Assembly (NCBI GenBank): GCA_947494435.1
Contig: CANLUY010000001.1
Location: forward strand, 1,602,001 to 1,666,000
Source: an uncultured Litoreibacter sp.
GTDB taxonomy: Bacteria > Pseudomonadota > Alphaproteobacteria > Rhodobacterales > Rhodobacteraceae
Length of the DNA stretch: 64,000 bases
Reading direction: 5' to 3'
The position numbers were made by a program, and so were the translations under genes. Every line of letters begins with the position of its first letter. Within the stretch, counting starts at the first letter, position 1. Below are positions 53,894 through 62,859 of the stretch, in pieces. The notes beneath the pieces were generated by a model. It was not told the DNA's origin. It did not search any database and was given only the letters and a program-made list of their open reading frames with translations.

Positions 53894-55144
53894 ATGGCGA
53901 ACGATCTTTTCAACAGCTTCATGACCGGCCCCGATGAACAGGGTCGTTTTGGCGATTTCGGCGGGCGCTTTGTGTCCGAGACGTTGATGCCGCTGATCCT
54001 TGAGTTGGAAGAGCAATATGAGCACGCCAAAACCGATCAAAGCTTCTGGGACGAAATGGATTACCTCTGGAAGCATTACGTTGGCCGGCCCTCGCCTTTG
54101 TACCATGCCGAACGCCTGACCGAACGGCTGGGTGGCGCAAAAATCTACCTCAAGCGCGATGAGCTGAACCACACGGGCGCGCATAAGATCAACAACGTTC
54201 TGGGCCAGATTATTCTCGCCCGCCGCATGGGCAAGACCCGCATCATTGCCGAAACCGGCGCAGGTCAGCATGGCGTGGCCACGGCTACCGTCTGCGCGAA
54301 ATTCGGTTTGAAATGCGTGGTTTACATGGGCGCGCATGACGTGGAACGCCAAGCGCCGAACGTCTTCCGCATGCGTCTTCTTGGCGCCGAAGTTGTCCCC
54401 GTAACGTCTGGCCGCGGCACGTTGAAAGACGCGATGAACGACGCGCTGCGCGACTGGGTCACCAATGTGCGCGACACGTTCTACTGCATCGGCACGGTCG
54501 CAGGTCCGCACCCGTACCCCGCGATGGTGCGTGACTTCCAAGCCATCATTGGCAAGGAAACCAAAGAGCAACTGCAAGAGGCCGAAGGCCGTTTGCCCGA
54601 TACGATCATTGCCGCCATCGGCGGTGGCTCTAACGCGATGGGGCTGTTTTTCCCGTTCCTCGATGACAAAGAGGTCGCGATCATCGGCGTCGAAGCAGGT
54701 GGCAAAGGCGTCAACGCGAAGATGGAGCATTGCGCCTCTTTGACTGGCGGCCGCCCGGGCGTGCTGCATGGCAACCGCACTTACCTACTGCAAGATGATG
54801 ACGGTCAAATCCTAGAAGGCTACTCGATTTCCGCCGGATTGGATTATCCGGGCATCGGCCCAGAACATTCCTGGCTGCACGAGATTGGCCGCGCGCAATA
54901 TGTCTCCATCACCGATATGGAGGCGTTGGAGGCGTTTCAACTGTGTTGTGAAACCGAAGGCATCATCCCCGCGCTGGAACCCTCCCACGCGCTAGCCCAT
55001 GTCATGAAGATCGCGCCAGAATTGCCGAAGGATCACCTGCTCGTCATGAACATGTGCGGGCGTGGCGACAAAGACATCTTCACAGTCGCCAAACACTTGG
55101 GCTTTGACATGAGCGACACTGAAGGGCGCACAGCCTCAGGGTAA
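53894..55144 (+). CDS. trpB: Tryptophan synthase beta subunit
   Basis: A 416-residue PLP enzyme that condenses indole with serine. Lys98 in [10 protein letters not shown] is the PLP lysine; [12 protein letters not shown] and the phosphate loop GGGSNAMG are intact. AGGAGA precedes the ATG. The upstream terminator means it has its own promoter or relies on read-through from trpF. Confidence 0.97.
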   Translation: MANDLFNSFMTGPDEQGRFGDFGGRFVSETLMPLILELEEQYEHAKTDQSFWDEMDYLWKHYVGRPSPLYHAERLTERLGGAKIYLKRDELNHTGAHKINNVLGQIILARRMGKTRIIAETGAGQHGVATATVCAKFGLKCVVYMGAHDVERQAPNVFRMRLLGAEVVPVTSGRGTLKDAMNDALRDWVTNVRDTFYCIGTVAGPHPYPAMVRDFQAIIGKETKEQLQEAEGRLPDTIIAAIGGGSNAMGLFFPFLDDKEVAIIGVEAGGKGVNAKMEHCASLTGGRPGVLHGNRTYLLQDDDGQILEGYSISAGLDYPGIGPEHSWLHEIGRAQYVSITDMEALEAFQLCCETEGIIPALEPSHALAHVMKIAPELPKDHLLVMNMCGRGDKDIFTVAKHLGFDMSDTEGRTASG

Positions 55145-55264
55145 GCGTGCGTGACGGAATGCGAGAAGGCCGCCTTTCAGCCAAAAATGGGCGGCTCTTT
55201 GCTTGCCTTTGCCACGTAGAAAAAATGGTTTGAAACGCTCGGTGGAAAAACTCAACGTAGCGAC

Positions 55265-55672
55265 ATGGATCACGATGTAAATAGAGCATTGGAAAAGATG
55301 CTGCTGCCCAAAAACCTGTGGCTGACCATAGTTTTGGCGGGGTCGCTTTCGCTAATCGCATACACGAACCATGGAATCTTGAGCTACACACTTGCCATAC
55401 CGGTTTTGTTTCTGGTGTTCGACTTTGCGATGCGCTTGTTTGAGATAAAGCAAGGACTGGAACGCCATCCGCTCTGGAAACTTCAGGACGTACCGAAAAG
55501 CTTCAAGGTGCGGATGGTTCAAACTCTGTTTGTCACCATGTTCTGGGGCCTGTTGATGTACCTCATGGTCTGGTTTGACGATATCGACGGGCTGATGGTC
55601 GGCATTGCTACATTCGGTGTCCTTATGGTGGTTTTCGGTGAATGGCAGGCACGACGCGCAAAACCGGCGTAG
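55265..55672 (+). CDS. Hypothetical membrane protein
   Basis: A 135-residue protein with four hydrophobic stretches (LWLTIVLAGSLSLIAY, ILSYTLAIPVLFLVF, LFVTMFWGLLMYLMVW, MVGIATFGVLMVVF). A charged cytoplasmic-type loop lies between the second and third (KQGLERHPLWKLQDVPKSFK). No family is recognised. It follows trpB by 120 bases and precedes a terminator. Confidence 0.65.
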   Translation: MDHDVNRALEKMLLPKNLWLTIVLAGSLSLIAYTNHGILSYTLAIPVLFLVFDFAMRLFEIKQGLERHPLWKLQDVPKSFKVRMVQTLFVTMFWGLLMYLMVWFDDIDGLMVGIATFGVLMVVFGEWQARRAKPA

Positions 55673-55756
55673 CTCCAAGCCCGGTTGCGACCCGCAAAGC
55701 CACGAAAAAGAACTTGTAACATCTCGAAAGCCCAAAGCGGTTTTGGATGTATTGAC

Positions 55757-55783
55757 AGGACGTTCATTTCTGAGCGTCCTTTT
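55757..55783 (+). terminator. Probable rho-independent terminator
   Basis: AGGACGTTCA / TGAGCGTCCT stem (one G-U pair), TTTC loop, followed by TTTT. It lies 85 bases behind the membrane-protein gene. The remainder of 55673-55989 holds nothing else I can identify. Confidence 0.7.
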
Positions 55784-55989
55784 CATTTATTGCGTAGGTG
55801 GGTAATTTTGTTGCGCGCACGTCACAGCGTCTGACGTAGGGTCAGAACACGGGTATCTCGAATCCGTACCCTCGGATTACACCTCACCTCCCGACCAGAC
55901 GGATCGGACCTTAGCGGGCGCAGGTGATCACTGCCCCGGTGCATTGCGGCGCTGCTGCGGATGTATGCCAAGGCCGTTTTGAAGTTCGG

Positions 55990-56063
55990 GGTGATGTAGC
56001 TCATTTGGTTAGAGCACTAGACTGTTAATCTAGGTGTAGCGGGTTCGAGTCCCGCCATCCAAC
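55990..56063 (+). tRNA. tRNA-Asn(GUU)-like gene with defective acceptor stem; possible pseudogene
   Basis: D arm (GCTC/GAGC), anticodon arm (CTAGA, loop CTGTTAA, TCTAG; anticodon GTT at 56024-56026), a five-base variable loop and T arm (GCGGG, TTCGAGT, CCCGC) are all perfect. In the acceptor stem only the inner four pairs form (GATG with CATC); the outer three positions are G-A, G-A and U-C mismatches, and no CCA is encoded. Either the 3' acceptor half was replaced by recombination or this is a tRNA remnant. Confidence 0.6.
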
Positions 56064-56468
56064 GGTAAGGCCTTGACAGCCTGGGTTCGACTCCCACCTC
56101 GCTTTCCCAGCGACGGAAACTAAAATCGGATGTCCGGTTCCGCCCGCTTGGGTGTGGCTCGGATGGCTGTTTTGCCCTCGGGCGGGACGGCAGAATGACC
56201 GCCCCCACGCCTCGGTCGAGGCCGGTGAGGCCGTGTGAAGAGTAGGCCCGTTTTGGCTCGGGCAGGGGAGGTTTCGACCGCCTTTGCCCGCTGAGGCGGC
56301 ACCGCTCCGCTCCGCGACCCACCCGCTGAGATTGCGACAGGGTGGGGCTGGACATCCACCACAGAATTATCAACCGGAGCTTTTCATGGCTCCCCCAACC
56401 ACAACCGAAACCTAAAGGAGATCGCATTTGCGACGACGATAAAGCATTGATGAAGAAGGAGAATAACG
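56064..56468. other. Unexplained GC-rich intergenic DNA with a second T-arm remnant
   Basis: Eighteen bases after the tRNA-like body a second T-arm-like element is seen (TGGG, TTCGACT, CCCA at 56082-56096) without a matching tRNA body. The rest, to the slipin gene, is GC-rich with no supported gene. Open frames on the minus strand lack a ribosome site and show no family pattern. It may be decayed mobile or recombined DNA beside the tRNA. Confidence 0.5.
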
Positions 56469-57599
56469 ATGCGACTGATAGATATCCTTTTGGGGCGGCG
56501 ACGCCTCACCCTGACTGAAGCCGAGCGGGCTTTGGTGTTCCGCAAAGGTCGGATCACCGCCATTCTGGGCGCAGGGGAACATGCGCTGCGGCGCAAAGAT
56601 GTGGTCGAGCGCCACGTCATCAGCAACGCCGTCGTTGTCTCTGAATTCAGCGATGCCGTGTGGCGCGAACGCCCTGACTTGGCTGCGGCGCATATGACTG
56701 AGCTGCGCACCGGTGCGGATGAGATCGCGATTGTCTCCCGTGATGGGCGTTTGAGCGATGTGCTGAGCCCTGACACGCGGTGTGTCGTGTGGACCGACGC
56801 CGGACCTTGGACGGTTGAGCGGATCAACATGGCCGACGGTCTTGAAGTGCCTCGCGCGCTTGGGGATCGTCTGGTGCGGGCACGCCTGACCGGGGCCATG
56901 ACGGTGATCGAGGTCGCGGAAAGCGACGTTGGATTGCTGTTCGTGGATGGTGCGCTGACGGAGACGCTGACCGCGGGGACGCATCGGTTTTGGACCGTGG
57001 GGCGCAAGCTCTACACCAAAATGGTCGACCTGCGCTGGCGGGCGCATGATGTGACGGGTCACGAGATCCTGACCAAAGACCGGGTGACGCTGCGGGTGAA
57101 CCTTGCGGCGGATTTCCGGGTCACCGACCCCGTGCGGGCGGTGACGGCGGTCAAAGATTTCGAGGATGCGCTGCACCGTGCGCTTGGGTTGGCGTTCCGC
57201 AAAACGCTTGGGGCGCTGACGCTTGATGCGCTTCTGGCCGATAAAATGGCTGTGGATGCCGAGGCCGCGAATGCGGTCCGCGCTGAAATGGCCGAGATCG
57301 GTGTCGAAGTGGGTGCGATTGCGTTGAAAGACGTGATCCTGCCCGGTGAGATGCGGGACATCCTGACCGGTGTCGTTGCGGCCGAAAAAGAGGCCGAGGC
57401 AAATGTCATCCGGCGCCGCGAAGAAACGAACGCCACGCGTTCGCTTCTGAACACGGCAAAAGTCATGGCGGATAACCCCGTCATGCTGCGGCTGAAAGAG
57501 CTTGAAGCTCTCGAAACCATTGCCGGGCGTGTGGATCGTCTGACCGTGAACAGCGGGACGGATGGTCTGCTCAACGATATCGCGCGCCTGCGCGACTAA
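56469..57599 (+). CDS. Slipin/SPFH-domain protein without membrane anchor
   Basis: A 376-residue protein with AAGGAG nine bases before the ATG. The SPFH core (about 155-310) contains DRVTLRVNLAADFRVTDPV and EIGVEVGAIALKDVILPGEM. The usual N-terminal transmembrane hairpin of slipins is missing. Instead the first about 140 residues contain a segment (ERALVFRKGRITAILGAGEH) that resembles a later one (DVGLLFVDGALTETLTAGTH), suggesting an internal duplication of the leading beta unit. A helical C-terminus (AAEKEAEANVIRRREETNA) should support oligomers. Role unknown; relatives organise membranes or proteases. Confidence 0.82.
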   Translation: MRLIDILLGRRRLTLTEAERALVFRKGRITAILGAGEHALRRKDVVERHVISNAVVVSEFSDAVWRERPDLAAAHMTELRTGADEIAIVSRDGRLSDVLSPDTRCVVWTDAGPWTVERINMADGLEVPRALGDRLVRARLTGAMTVIEVAESDVGLLFVDGALTETLTAGTHRFWTVGRKLYTKMVDLRWRAHDVTGHEILTKDRVTLRVNLAADFRVTDPVRAVTAVKDFEDALHRALGLAFRKTLGALTLDALLADKMAVDAEAANAVRAEMAEIGVEVGAIALKDVILPGEMRDILTGVVAAEKEAEANVIRRREETNATRSLLNTAKVMADNPVMLRLKELEALETIAGRVDRLTVNSGTDGLLNDIARLRD

Positions 57600-57605
57600 G
57601 ACCTG

Positions 57606-57640
57606 AGGCCATCCGGGCAGACCGCCCGGGTGGCCTTTTT
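57606..57640 (+). terminator. Rho-independent terminator of the slipin gene
   Basis: Thirteen-base stem AGGCCATCCGGGC / GCCCGGGTGGCCT (one G-U pair), five-base loop and five T, seven bases behind the stop. Confidence 0.9.
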
Positions 57641-57720
57641 GCTGCACGATCTGCGACCAACTCGGGCCACATTCACCCGCTACCCTTTGGCCAAGACGTT
57701 ACTATTCAGGGGGTGGCCCA

Positions 57721-58377
57721 ATGTTAAAAGACGACAATCCGATCTTCGAGACGCAAGGTCCGTGGGGCGTGCCTATTCAGGTGGGCGCGTCGATTATCCT
57801 GTTGCCGCTGATCTTCGTGTCTTTCAACGGAACGCCTGAGGCGATGATGTATGATCTCATCTTTGTCGGGCTTTTGATCTTCTCCATTCTGGCCCATGAG
57901 CTTGGCCATGCATGGGGCGCGTTGATCCAGAATGTGCGCGTCAAACGCATTATGCTGCATGGCGGTGGGGGCTTTTGTGAGCATTCCATAGCCACGACCC
58001 GCTACGAGGACGAGTTGATCGTCGCTATGGGACCGATTGTGAACCTCGTGATCTGGGCGGTCGCCTCCCTGATCGAACCGTACTTGGCACCCGGCATGTT
58101 TGGCTGGTCAGTCTATTTCCTTGCGCAGATCAACCTGTTTCTGGCGCTGTTCAACCTCTTGCCGGTGATGCCGCTGGACGGCGGCAAACTGTTCCAACTG
58201 ATGTTACTGCGGTTTCTGCCGGATGTGACGGCCACTCAAATCTCTGGCTGGGTCGGCGTCGTGCTGACCGTGCTTTGGGTGCCGATGATGCTTTGGGTCT
58301 ATGTCACGATGGGCTTCATCCTGTTCTTCTTCCCGCCGCTTGGTGTGCATTGGCAAATGGCGCGCACCGCCCGCTGA
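57721..58377 (+). CDS. Site-2 protease-family (M50) membrane metalloprotease
   Basis: A 218-residue integral membrane protein. The zinc motif HELGH (His59, Glu60, His63) and the third-ligand block LLPVMPLDGGKLF, with its Asp, are present. About five helices are predicted. It lacks PDZ and CBS domains and is a minimal M50B-type enzyme. Substrates are probably membrane-anchored regulators or signal peptides. It is adjacent to the slipin gene in the same direction but behind a terminator. Confidence 0.88.
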   Translation: MLKDDNPIFETQGPWGVPIQVGASIILLPLIFVSFNGTPEAMMYDLIFVGLLIFSILAHELGHAWGALIQNVRVKRIMLHGGGGFCEHSIATTRYEDELIVAMGPIVNLVIWAVASLIEPYLAPGMFGWSVYFLAQINLFLALFNLLPVMPLDGGKLFQLMLLRFLPDVTATQISGWVGVVLTVLWVPMMLWVYVTMGFILFFFPPLGVHWQMARTAR

Positions 58378-58391
58378 GCCCGCCGCAATCG

Positions 58392-59276
58392 TCAGATACG
58401 ATTGAGCCGCCAATCGGCAAAAAGCTGTGCTTTCTGGGAAAACGGCTGCGTGTCATAGCCTGCAAATAGCCCGTCTTGGGTCACAAGAACCGTGCGCCAA
58501 CCGCGGGCGGCCGCGCCCAGAATATCAGTGTGAAGCGTATCCCCGCACATCGCGATACGATCTGGCGCAAGCGACGACAGCGTCGCCTCGATCAGGTCAT
58601 AGACCTCAGGGAAGGGCTTGCCAAAGAACTGGACATAATCGGGAAACAGATCGGCAATCAGATGCCCGAAATGTCCGGGCTCAACAGAAAACCCCTCATC
58701 ACGTGGGGCGGCCAGATCCGCGTTTCCGATCAGCACTTTACGCGGGCGGGCCTGCATGGCGGTCATCAGCAAGTCTTGCCGCGCCTCCGTCCAGTCCGCC
58801 GTAGACAGGAACAGAAACTGGTCAACAGCGTCATAGGCGGCTGGGTCGTCTTTCAGACGGATGACATCGCGGGGCAGGTCGGTCATGGGATCGGACGCAG
58901 CTGTGATGACACCCCAATGGCCCGCGCCCAAATGCTGAAGCGTGGCCTCCCGACTGGTGATGATTTCCTCGTCTTTCACACGGATGCCGAGGCGTTTGAA
59001 CTTGGCGATGGCACCGCTGCGATCGTAGCTGGCAGCGTTGGTCAGAATGCGAAGGGCACACCCACGCGCGCGCAACTGGTCTAGGCGCGCATCCGCGCCG
59101 GGGATCATCGTCTCGCCCACATTCAACACGCCAAACGCATCAAAAACGAACGCATCAACTTGATCCGCGATGTCCAGCAGGGAGTGGATGTCCTGCGATC
59201 CGTCCCGTGGCGTGACAGGTGGAAACCGTGCGCGAACCTCCTCATAGCGATCAAAAATCGACTGTGTTGTTAGCAT
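58392..59276 (-). CDS. HAD-superfamily class IIA hydrolase (TIGR01459-like)
   Basis: A 294-residue protein. Motif I reads VFDAFGVLNVGE, so the second Asp of the usual DxD is Phe, as in TIGR01459-type proteins where it is aromatic. The class II cap and GNADLAAPRD follow, then motif IV CGDTLHTDILGAAARGW. Substrates are unknown and the changed motif I makes catalysis uncertain. Convergent with the protease gene, 14 bases between stops. Confidence 0.85.
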   Translation of the reverse strand: MLTTQSIFDRYEEVRARFPPVTPRDGSQDIHSLLDIADQVDAFVFDAFGVLNVGETMIPGADARLDQLRARGCALRILTNAASYDRSGAIAKFKRLGIRVKDEEIITSREATLQHLGAGHWGVITAASDPMTDLPRDVIRLKDDPAAYDAVDQFLFLSTADWTEARQDLLMTAMQARPRKVLIGNADLAAPRDEGFSVEPGHFGHLIADLFPDYVQFFGKPFPEVYDLIEATLSSLAPDRIAMCGDTLHTDILGAAARGWRTVLVTQDGLFAGYDTQPFSQKAQLFADWRLNRI

Positions 59277-59354
59277 AAGCTCTCACTCCGGAACCTGTCG
59301 GGTCAATGGGGCCGACCCTAAGGGAGACCTGCAAAAGAAAAAAGATCCGCGCGC

Positions 59355-59738
59355 TTATTCCGCGCTGTCTTCCAGCGCGTAAAGCGTGAGAACATCCAGT
59401 GGCACAACATCAAGCGCGTTTTGATGCGTTGCGCGCAGTTGCACGCGCGGGGCGGCCCCCTCGTCATGGGCTTGCAGGAACCGGCCCGCACACAGGCACC
59501 ATTGATCGCCGGGCTTCAGACCTGCAAATCCGAACTCCGGGCGCGGCGTCGATAGGTCATTGCCAAGGTATTTCGACAGGGCCAGAAATTCCGCCGTCAT
59601 CACCGCGCATACGGTGTGGTTGCCCTGATCCATCGGCCCCGTGTCGCAACAACCATTGCGGAAAAACCCCGTGACGGGGTCCTCCGAGCAGGGGGCCAAA
59701 GGCTCGCCCAATACATTCAAGGAAGGGTCCATATTCAT
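59355..59738 (-). CDS. DUF2237-family protein
   Basis: A 127-residue protein with the family blocks NVLGEPLAPCSEDPVTGFFR, GCCDTGPMDQGNHTVCAVMT and GDQWCLCAGRFLQAHDEGAAP. Six conserved-looking Cys residues suggest metal or redox function, but none is established. It is followed on the same transcript direction after DUF2332, with one base between genes. Confidence 0.88.
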   Translation of the reverse strand: MNMDPSLNVLGEPLAPCSEDPVTGFFRNGCCDTGPMDQGNHTVCAVMTAEFLALSKYLGNDLSTPRPEFGFAGLKPGDQWCLCAGRFLQAHDEGAAPRVQLRATHQNALDVVPLDVLTLYALEDSAE

Positions 59739-59739
59739 C

Positions 59740-60780
59740 TTACTGCTCCTTCGGGTCCCAACGCACCCATCGACCGTGAAAATCTGCGCGTCCCAATGTC
59801 ATTTTGATATCACCAGGCCACAGACGCAACGTGAGGGCCGCGCCCGGTTCGTCAAGTTCATCCACTTCCATGCCCAGCCAAGCAAGGGGCGCCTCAGCGG
59901 TGGCGCGGTCGCCCGCTGCCTCAATCAATCTGGTGCACTCGCGCTGTGTGTCCATGGGAAAATATTGCCATGCGACCGTGTGATAGATCAGATGACACGT
60001 CCCTGACATGTTGCCGCGCAGCCTGTCCTCCAGCCATGGCAGGACATCGGAGGCATCGACGGGCCGTGGCCCACATGTCAGCGCCGCTTTGGTCAAGGCC
60101 ATGCGTTCCGGCTGGTCGGGCCACAGATAGGCTTGCAGCCGCAACTCATCTTCCGCACCCGTAAGCGGGTTCAGATCGACGCCGCGTTTTTCCCGGACAC
60201 GTAGGTTCGATGTGACGGGCAAGGGACCGGTCCATTCTGGCGACAGAGTTAGGGCAGGCTCAGTCGCGCCAAACCTGGTCTGCCCGATCTTCAAAGCGAA
60301 TTGGTCGAAATGCAGGTTCAACCCGCCGCTCGCGCCAAGCTCTGACAGGGTGAGGGGCAGGCCAAACCGGTCGCTGATCAGCAAGGCCGCCGGGATCAAG
60401 GCGGCGGATCGTCTGACCTCGTTGGTTTGCGGGGGATAGTCGAGCCAAGCCAAGATCTGCGTCTCATGCGTTTTCAAGGCTTGGGAGACGGCGTGCCACA
60501 GGGCCTCATCACTGACGGAGGAAGGCGGATAGGCGTGGCTAAGCCCGTCATCGGCCCCTTGCAATAGCAGCGCATGTAAAGCACCGGCCAGACGTAAGGG
60601 GACCGAATCCGCGCGACCGCGTGGATCGCCTTGCCAGTTCAGCAAGCGGGTCATCACCGCCCCCTCCGGCACCAGATTGTCCGCAATGACACCCAGCAGT
60701 TGCGCCATGAATGGGGAACCCATTTTCGCGCATTGCCCCGCCTGTTGGCGGAAGATGTCAGGGACAGGGCTGTGCGTCAT
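59740..60780 (-). CDS. DUF2332-family protein
   Basis: A 346-residue cytoplasmic protein of the DUF2332 family. Diagnostic blocks are GVIADNLVPEGAVMTRLLNW, FGLPLTLSELGASGGLNL and VIYHTVAWQYFP-like CHLIYHTVAWQYFPMDTQ. The ELGASGGLNL stretch looks like a methyltransferase SAM loop, so a Rossmann-type enzyme is possible. It overlaps the serine hydrolase gene by four bases and lies one base from DUF2237, so pth, hydrolase, DUF2332 and DUF2237 form one minus-strand operon. Confidence 0.87.
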   Translation of the reverse strand: MTHSPVPDIFRQQAGQCAKMGSPFMAQLLGVIADNLVPEGAVMTRLLNWQGDPRGRADSVPLRLAGALHALLLQGADDGLSHAYPPSSVSDEALWHAVSQALKTHETQILAWLDYPPQTNEVRRSAALIPAALLISDRFGLPLTLSELGASGGLNLHFDQFALKIGQTRFGATEPALTLSPEWTGPLPVTSNLRVREKRGVDLNPLTGAEDELRLQAYLWPDQPERMALTKAALTCGPRPVDASDVLPWLEDRLRGNMSGTCHLIYHTVAWQYFPMDTQRECTRLIEAAGDRATAEAPLAWLGMEVDELDEPGAALTLRLWPGDIKMTLGRADFHGRWVRWDPKEQ

Positions 60781-61940
60781 AGAGATCCGACGATGTTGCG
60801 GAAGATTGCGATATTCTGGTTGGCAACACCATCATCGCGGAAGTTTCTATCCGCACTGTTAACAGCGATCACAACGCCTGCAGTGCGGTTGATATAGACA
60901 TATTGGCCGTAGATGCCGCGCGCCATGAATTCCCCTTCTTCCGCGCCGACGGGGATCCACCATTGATAGCCATAGCCAAGCTGGCCGGGTTCCGTTTTGG
61001 CAGAGGGGACGGTGCTTTCGCGTACCCAGTCCTTCGGGATGATCTGTGTGCCGCCAAGTTGGCCGTCTTGCAGATACATCAACCCCATCCGCGCATAGTC
61101 ACGGGTTGTCAGGTTGAGCCCACCCAAGGCGAATGCCACGCCCTCACCATCGGTCAGGTAGTAGGGATCGGCCTCAAGCCCCATCTTCTGGATCAGCTTT
61201 TCTTCCATGTAGTCGATCATGGAGCGCCCCGTGGCCTCCCGCAGGACCATGCCCAGAACATGCGTGTCGATGGAGGTATATTCCCATTGCTCACCTGCAG
61301 GACGGTCCTTTTCGGTCAGAGAGACTGCGAAGCCGTCCATCGTGCCGCCAAGCGCCAGAATGCGACCCATGCGATTGATGTCGCTGTCATAGTCCAGATA
61401 ATCCTCGTCAAAGGTCACGCCGGACGACATTTGCAGCACGTTCAGGATTGTCGCATCATCATAGGCCGTACCTTTCAGGCGCGGCACATAGTCGGTCACT
61501 GGCGCGTTCAGATCAGGGATCAACCCTTCGGCCTGCGCAATGCCGAACGTGGCAGACAGGAAGCTTTTCGCAATCGACCATCCGATGCGGCGGTCCTGCG
61601 ATGTCGTGCCAAGGAAATACTGCTCGTTGACGATCTTGCCGTCTTTCAAAACAACCAGCGCAGTGACATCGCGCTGCTCGATATAGTCCGCGACGTCTTG
61701 CGATAACTGCGCAGGCTCCCCTCTGGGCAGCTCAGTGACCGGGCCGTCCCCACGCGACATCTCCGCCCAAAGGAAAGCCTTGTTCATGTTGGAGAAGTTG
61801 CCGACGATCTTGTCTTGGGTGAAGAGCGAATTTACGGCCAGCAGTCGCATAATTTCTTCCCGTTTCCAGATGCCAAGCACGACTGCAATCACTGCCAAGG
61901 CAAGCACGATCCGCAGCGCCCATTTCAGCAAAGATCTCAT
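60777..61940 (-). CDS. Beta-lactamase-fold serine hydrolase, membrane-anchored
   Basis: A 387-residue protein with one N-terminal helix (ALRIVLALAVIAVVLGIW) and a class C-type serine hydrolase domain. The SxxK motif is Ser122-Ile-Ala-Lys125, the Tyr motif is seen in EQWEYTSIDTHVLG, and the GYGYQWWIP block is near the C-terminus. Such proteins act as esterases, peptidases or 6-aminohexanoate-dimer hydrolases more often than as true beta-lactamases. The active domain faces the periplasm. It overlaps the pth stop by four bases. Confidence 0.88.
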   Translation of the reverse strand: MRSLLKWALRIVLALAVIAVVLGIWKREEIMRLLAVNSLFTQDKIVGNFSNMNKAFLWAEMSRGDGPVTELPRGEPAQLSQDVADYIEQRDVTALVVLKDGKIVNEQYFLGTTSQDRRIGWSIAKSFLSATFGIAQAEGLIPDLNAPVTDYVPRLKGTAYDDATILNVLQMSSGVTFDEDYLDYDSDINRMGRILALGGTMDGFAVSLTEKDRPAGEQWEYTSIDTHVLGMVLREATGRSMIDYMEEKLIQKMGLEADPYYLTDGEGVAFALGGLNLTTRDYARMGLMYLQDGQLGGTQIIPKDWVRESTVPSAKTEPGQLGYGYQWWIPVGAEEGEFMARGIYGQYVYINRTAGVVIAVNSADRNFRDDGVANQNIAIFRNIVGSL

Positions 61941-62614
61941 TTGAACTTATCCATCAGTTTTTGCATTGGGCTGCGCGTATCTTCTTGTTGTGGTTCGGGC
62001 TCTGCGGCCTTGGGCGCTGGCTTGGGTTTGCTGGTGGAGGATCGCGGCGGCGCCACGCGCAGACTGACCGCGTTCAGGAACCGCCCTGTATCGCCATCAG
62101 CCAAATGCGGTGCGCCGTCAGAGATGCCGCGCAGCACATCATCGAGCCAGTCCTGATCAGCCTTCGCAAAATCATGCAGCACATAAGACGGCACCTTGTC
62201 CTTGTGACCGGGATGCCCCACGCCCATGCGTACGCGGTCATAATGCGGACCGATATGCTGATGGATGGAGCGCAGCCCGTTATGGCCCGCATGCCCGCCA
62301 CCCGATTTGCACCGCGTCTTGGCCGGCGCCAGATCAATCTCGTCGTGAAACACGGTCACATCCGTGCTGTCGAGCTTGTAGAACCGCATCGCCTCCCCCA
62401 CGGACTGGCCCGAGAGGTTCATAAAGGTCGTGGGCTTCAGCATCACAATCTTCTCTGACCCCAAACGACCTTCGGTGATCTGGCCCTGAAACTTCGATTT
62501 CCAACCGCCAAACCCGTGATCGCCCGCGATGCGGTCCAACGCCATAAAGCCGATATTATGCCGGTTGCCTGCGTATTTCGCACCGGGATTGCCGAGGCCT
62601 ACAAAAAGTTTCAT
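61937..62614 (-). CDS. pth: Peptidyl-tRNA hydrolase
   Basis: A 225-residue enzyme that frees stalled peptidyl-tRNAs. The N-terminal GLGNPGAKYAGNRHNIGF contains catalytic His19; VFHDEIDLAPAK and GGGHAGHNGLRSIHQHIG are intact. A Pro/Lys/Ser-rich tail of about 35 residues extends beyond the core. It is first in the operon with the serine hydrolase, DUF2332 and DUF2237. The usual partner rplY is not within the 245 bases upstream. Confidence 0.95.
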   Translation of the reverse strand: MKLFVGLGNPGAKYAGNRHNIGFMALDRIAGDHGFGGWKSKFQGQITEGRLGSEKIVMLKPTTFMNLSGQSVGEAMRFYKLDSTDVTVFHDEIDLAPAKTRCKSGGGHAGHNGLRSIHQHIGPHYDRVRMGVGHPGHKDKVPSYVLHDFAKADQDWLDDVLRGISDGAPHLADGDTGRFLNAVSLRVAPPRSSTSKPKPAPKAAEPEPQQEDTRSPMQKLMDKFK

Positions 62615-62859
62615 CCGCTGATGCCTGTCCAGAAAGCGCGGCTGATCGCGCGCGTTTCTGTCAGCTTATCAGGCTTCGGGCAGGGGGTACAATTTGAACT
62701 TACCCCAATTCCGGCAGGCATGTATCCAAACCTGTACGCGCGGACCGCGACAGGCCCGCCTTTGACCTGATCGCCGTTTTGAGGTATAGAGCGACCATCC
62801 TCATTTATTTCGATGAGGGGACTAAACTTTATTTTTAAGAAGTTATTGGAGTAACTATT

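Noticed and set aside
53639-54769. A 376-codon open frame antisense to trpB
   Set aside because: trpB is unambiguous on the plus strand and the antisense frame has no start signals or motifs.
56120-56362. Short minus-strand frame in the GC-rich region behind the tRNA-like gene
   Set aside because: No ribosome site, no recognisable domain and biased composition; treated as non-coding.
56412-57647. A 411-codon open frame antisense to the slipin gene
   Set aside because: The slipin frame has a ribosome site, SPFH motifs and a terminator; the antisense product is His/Arg/Gln-rich and typical of a shadow frame.
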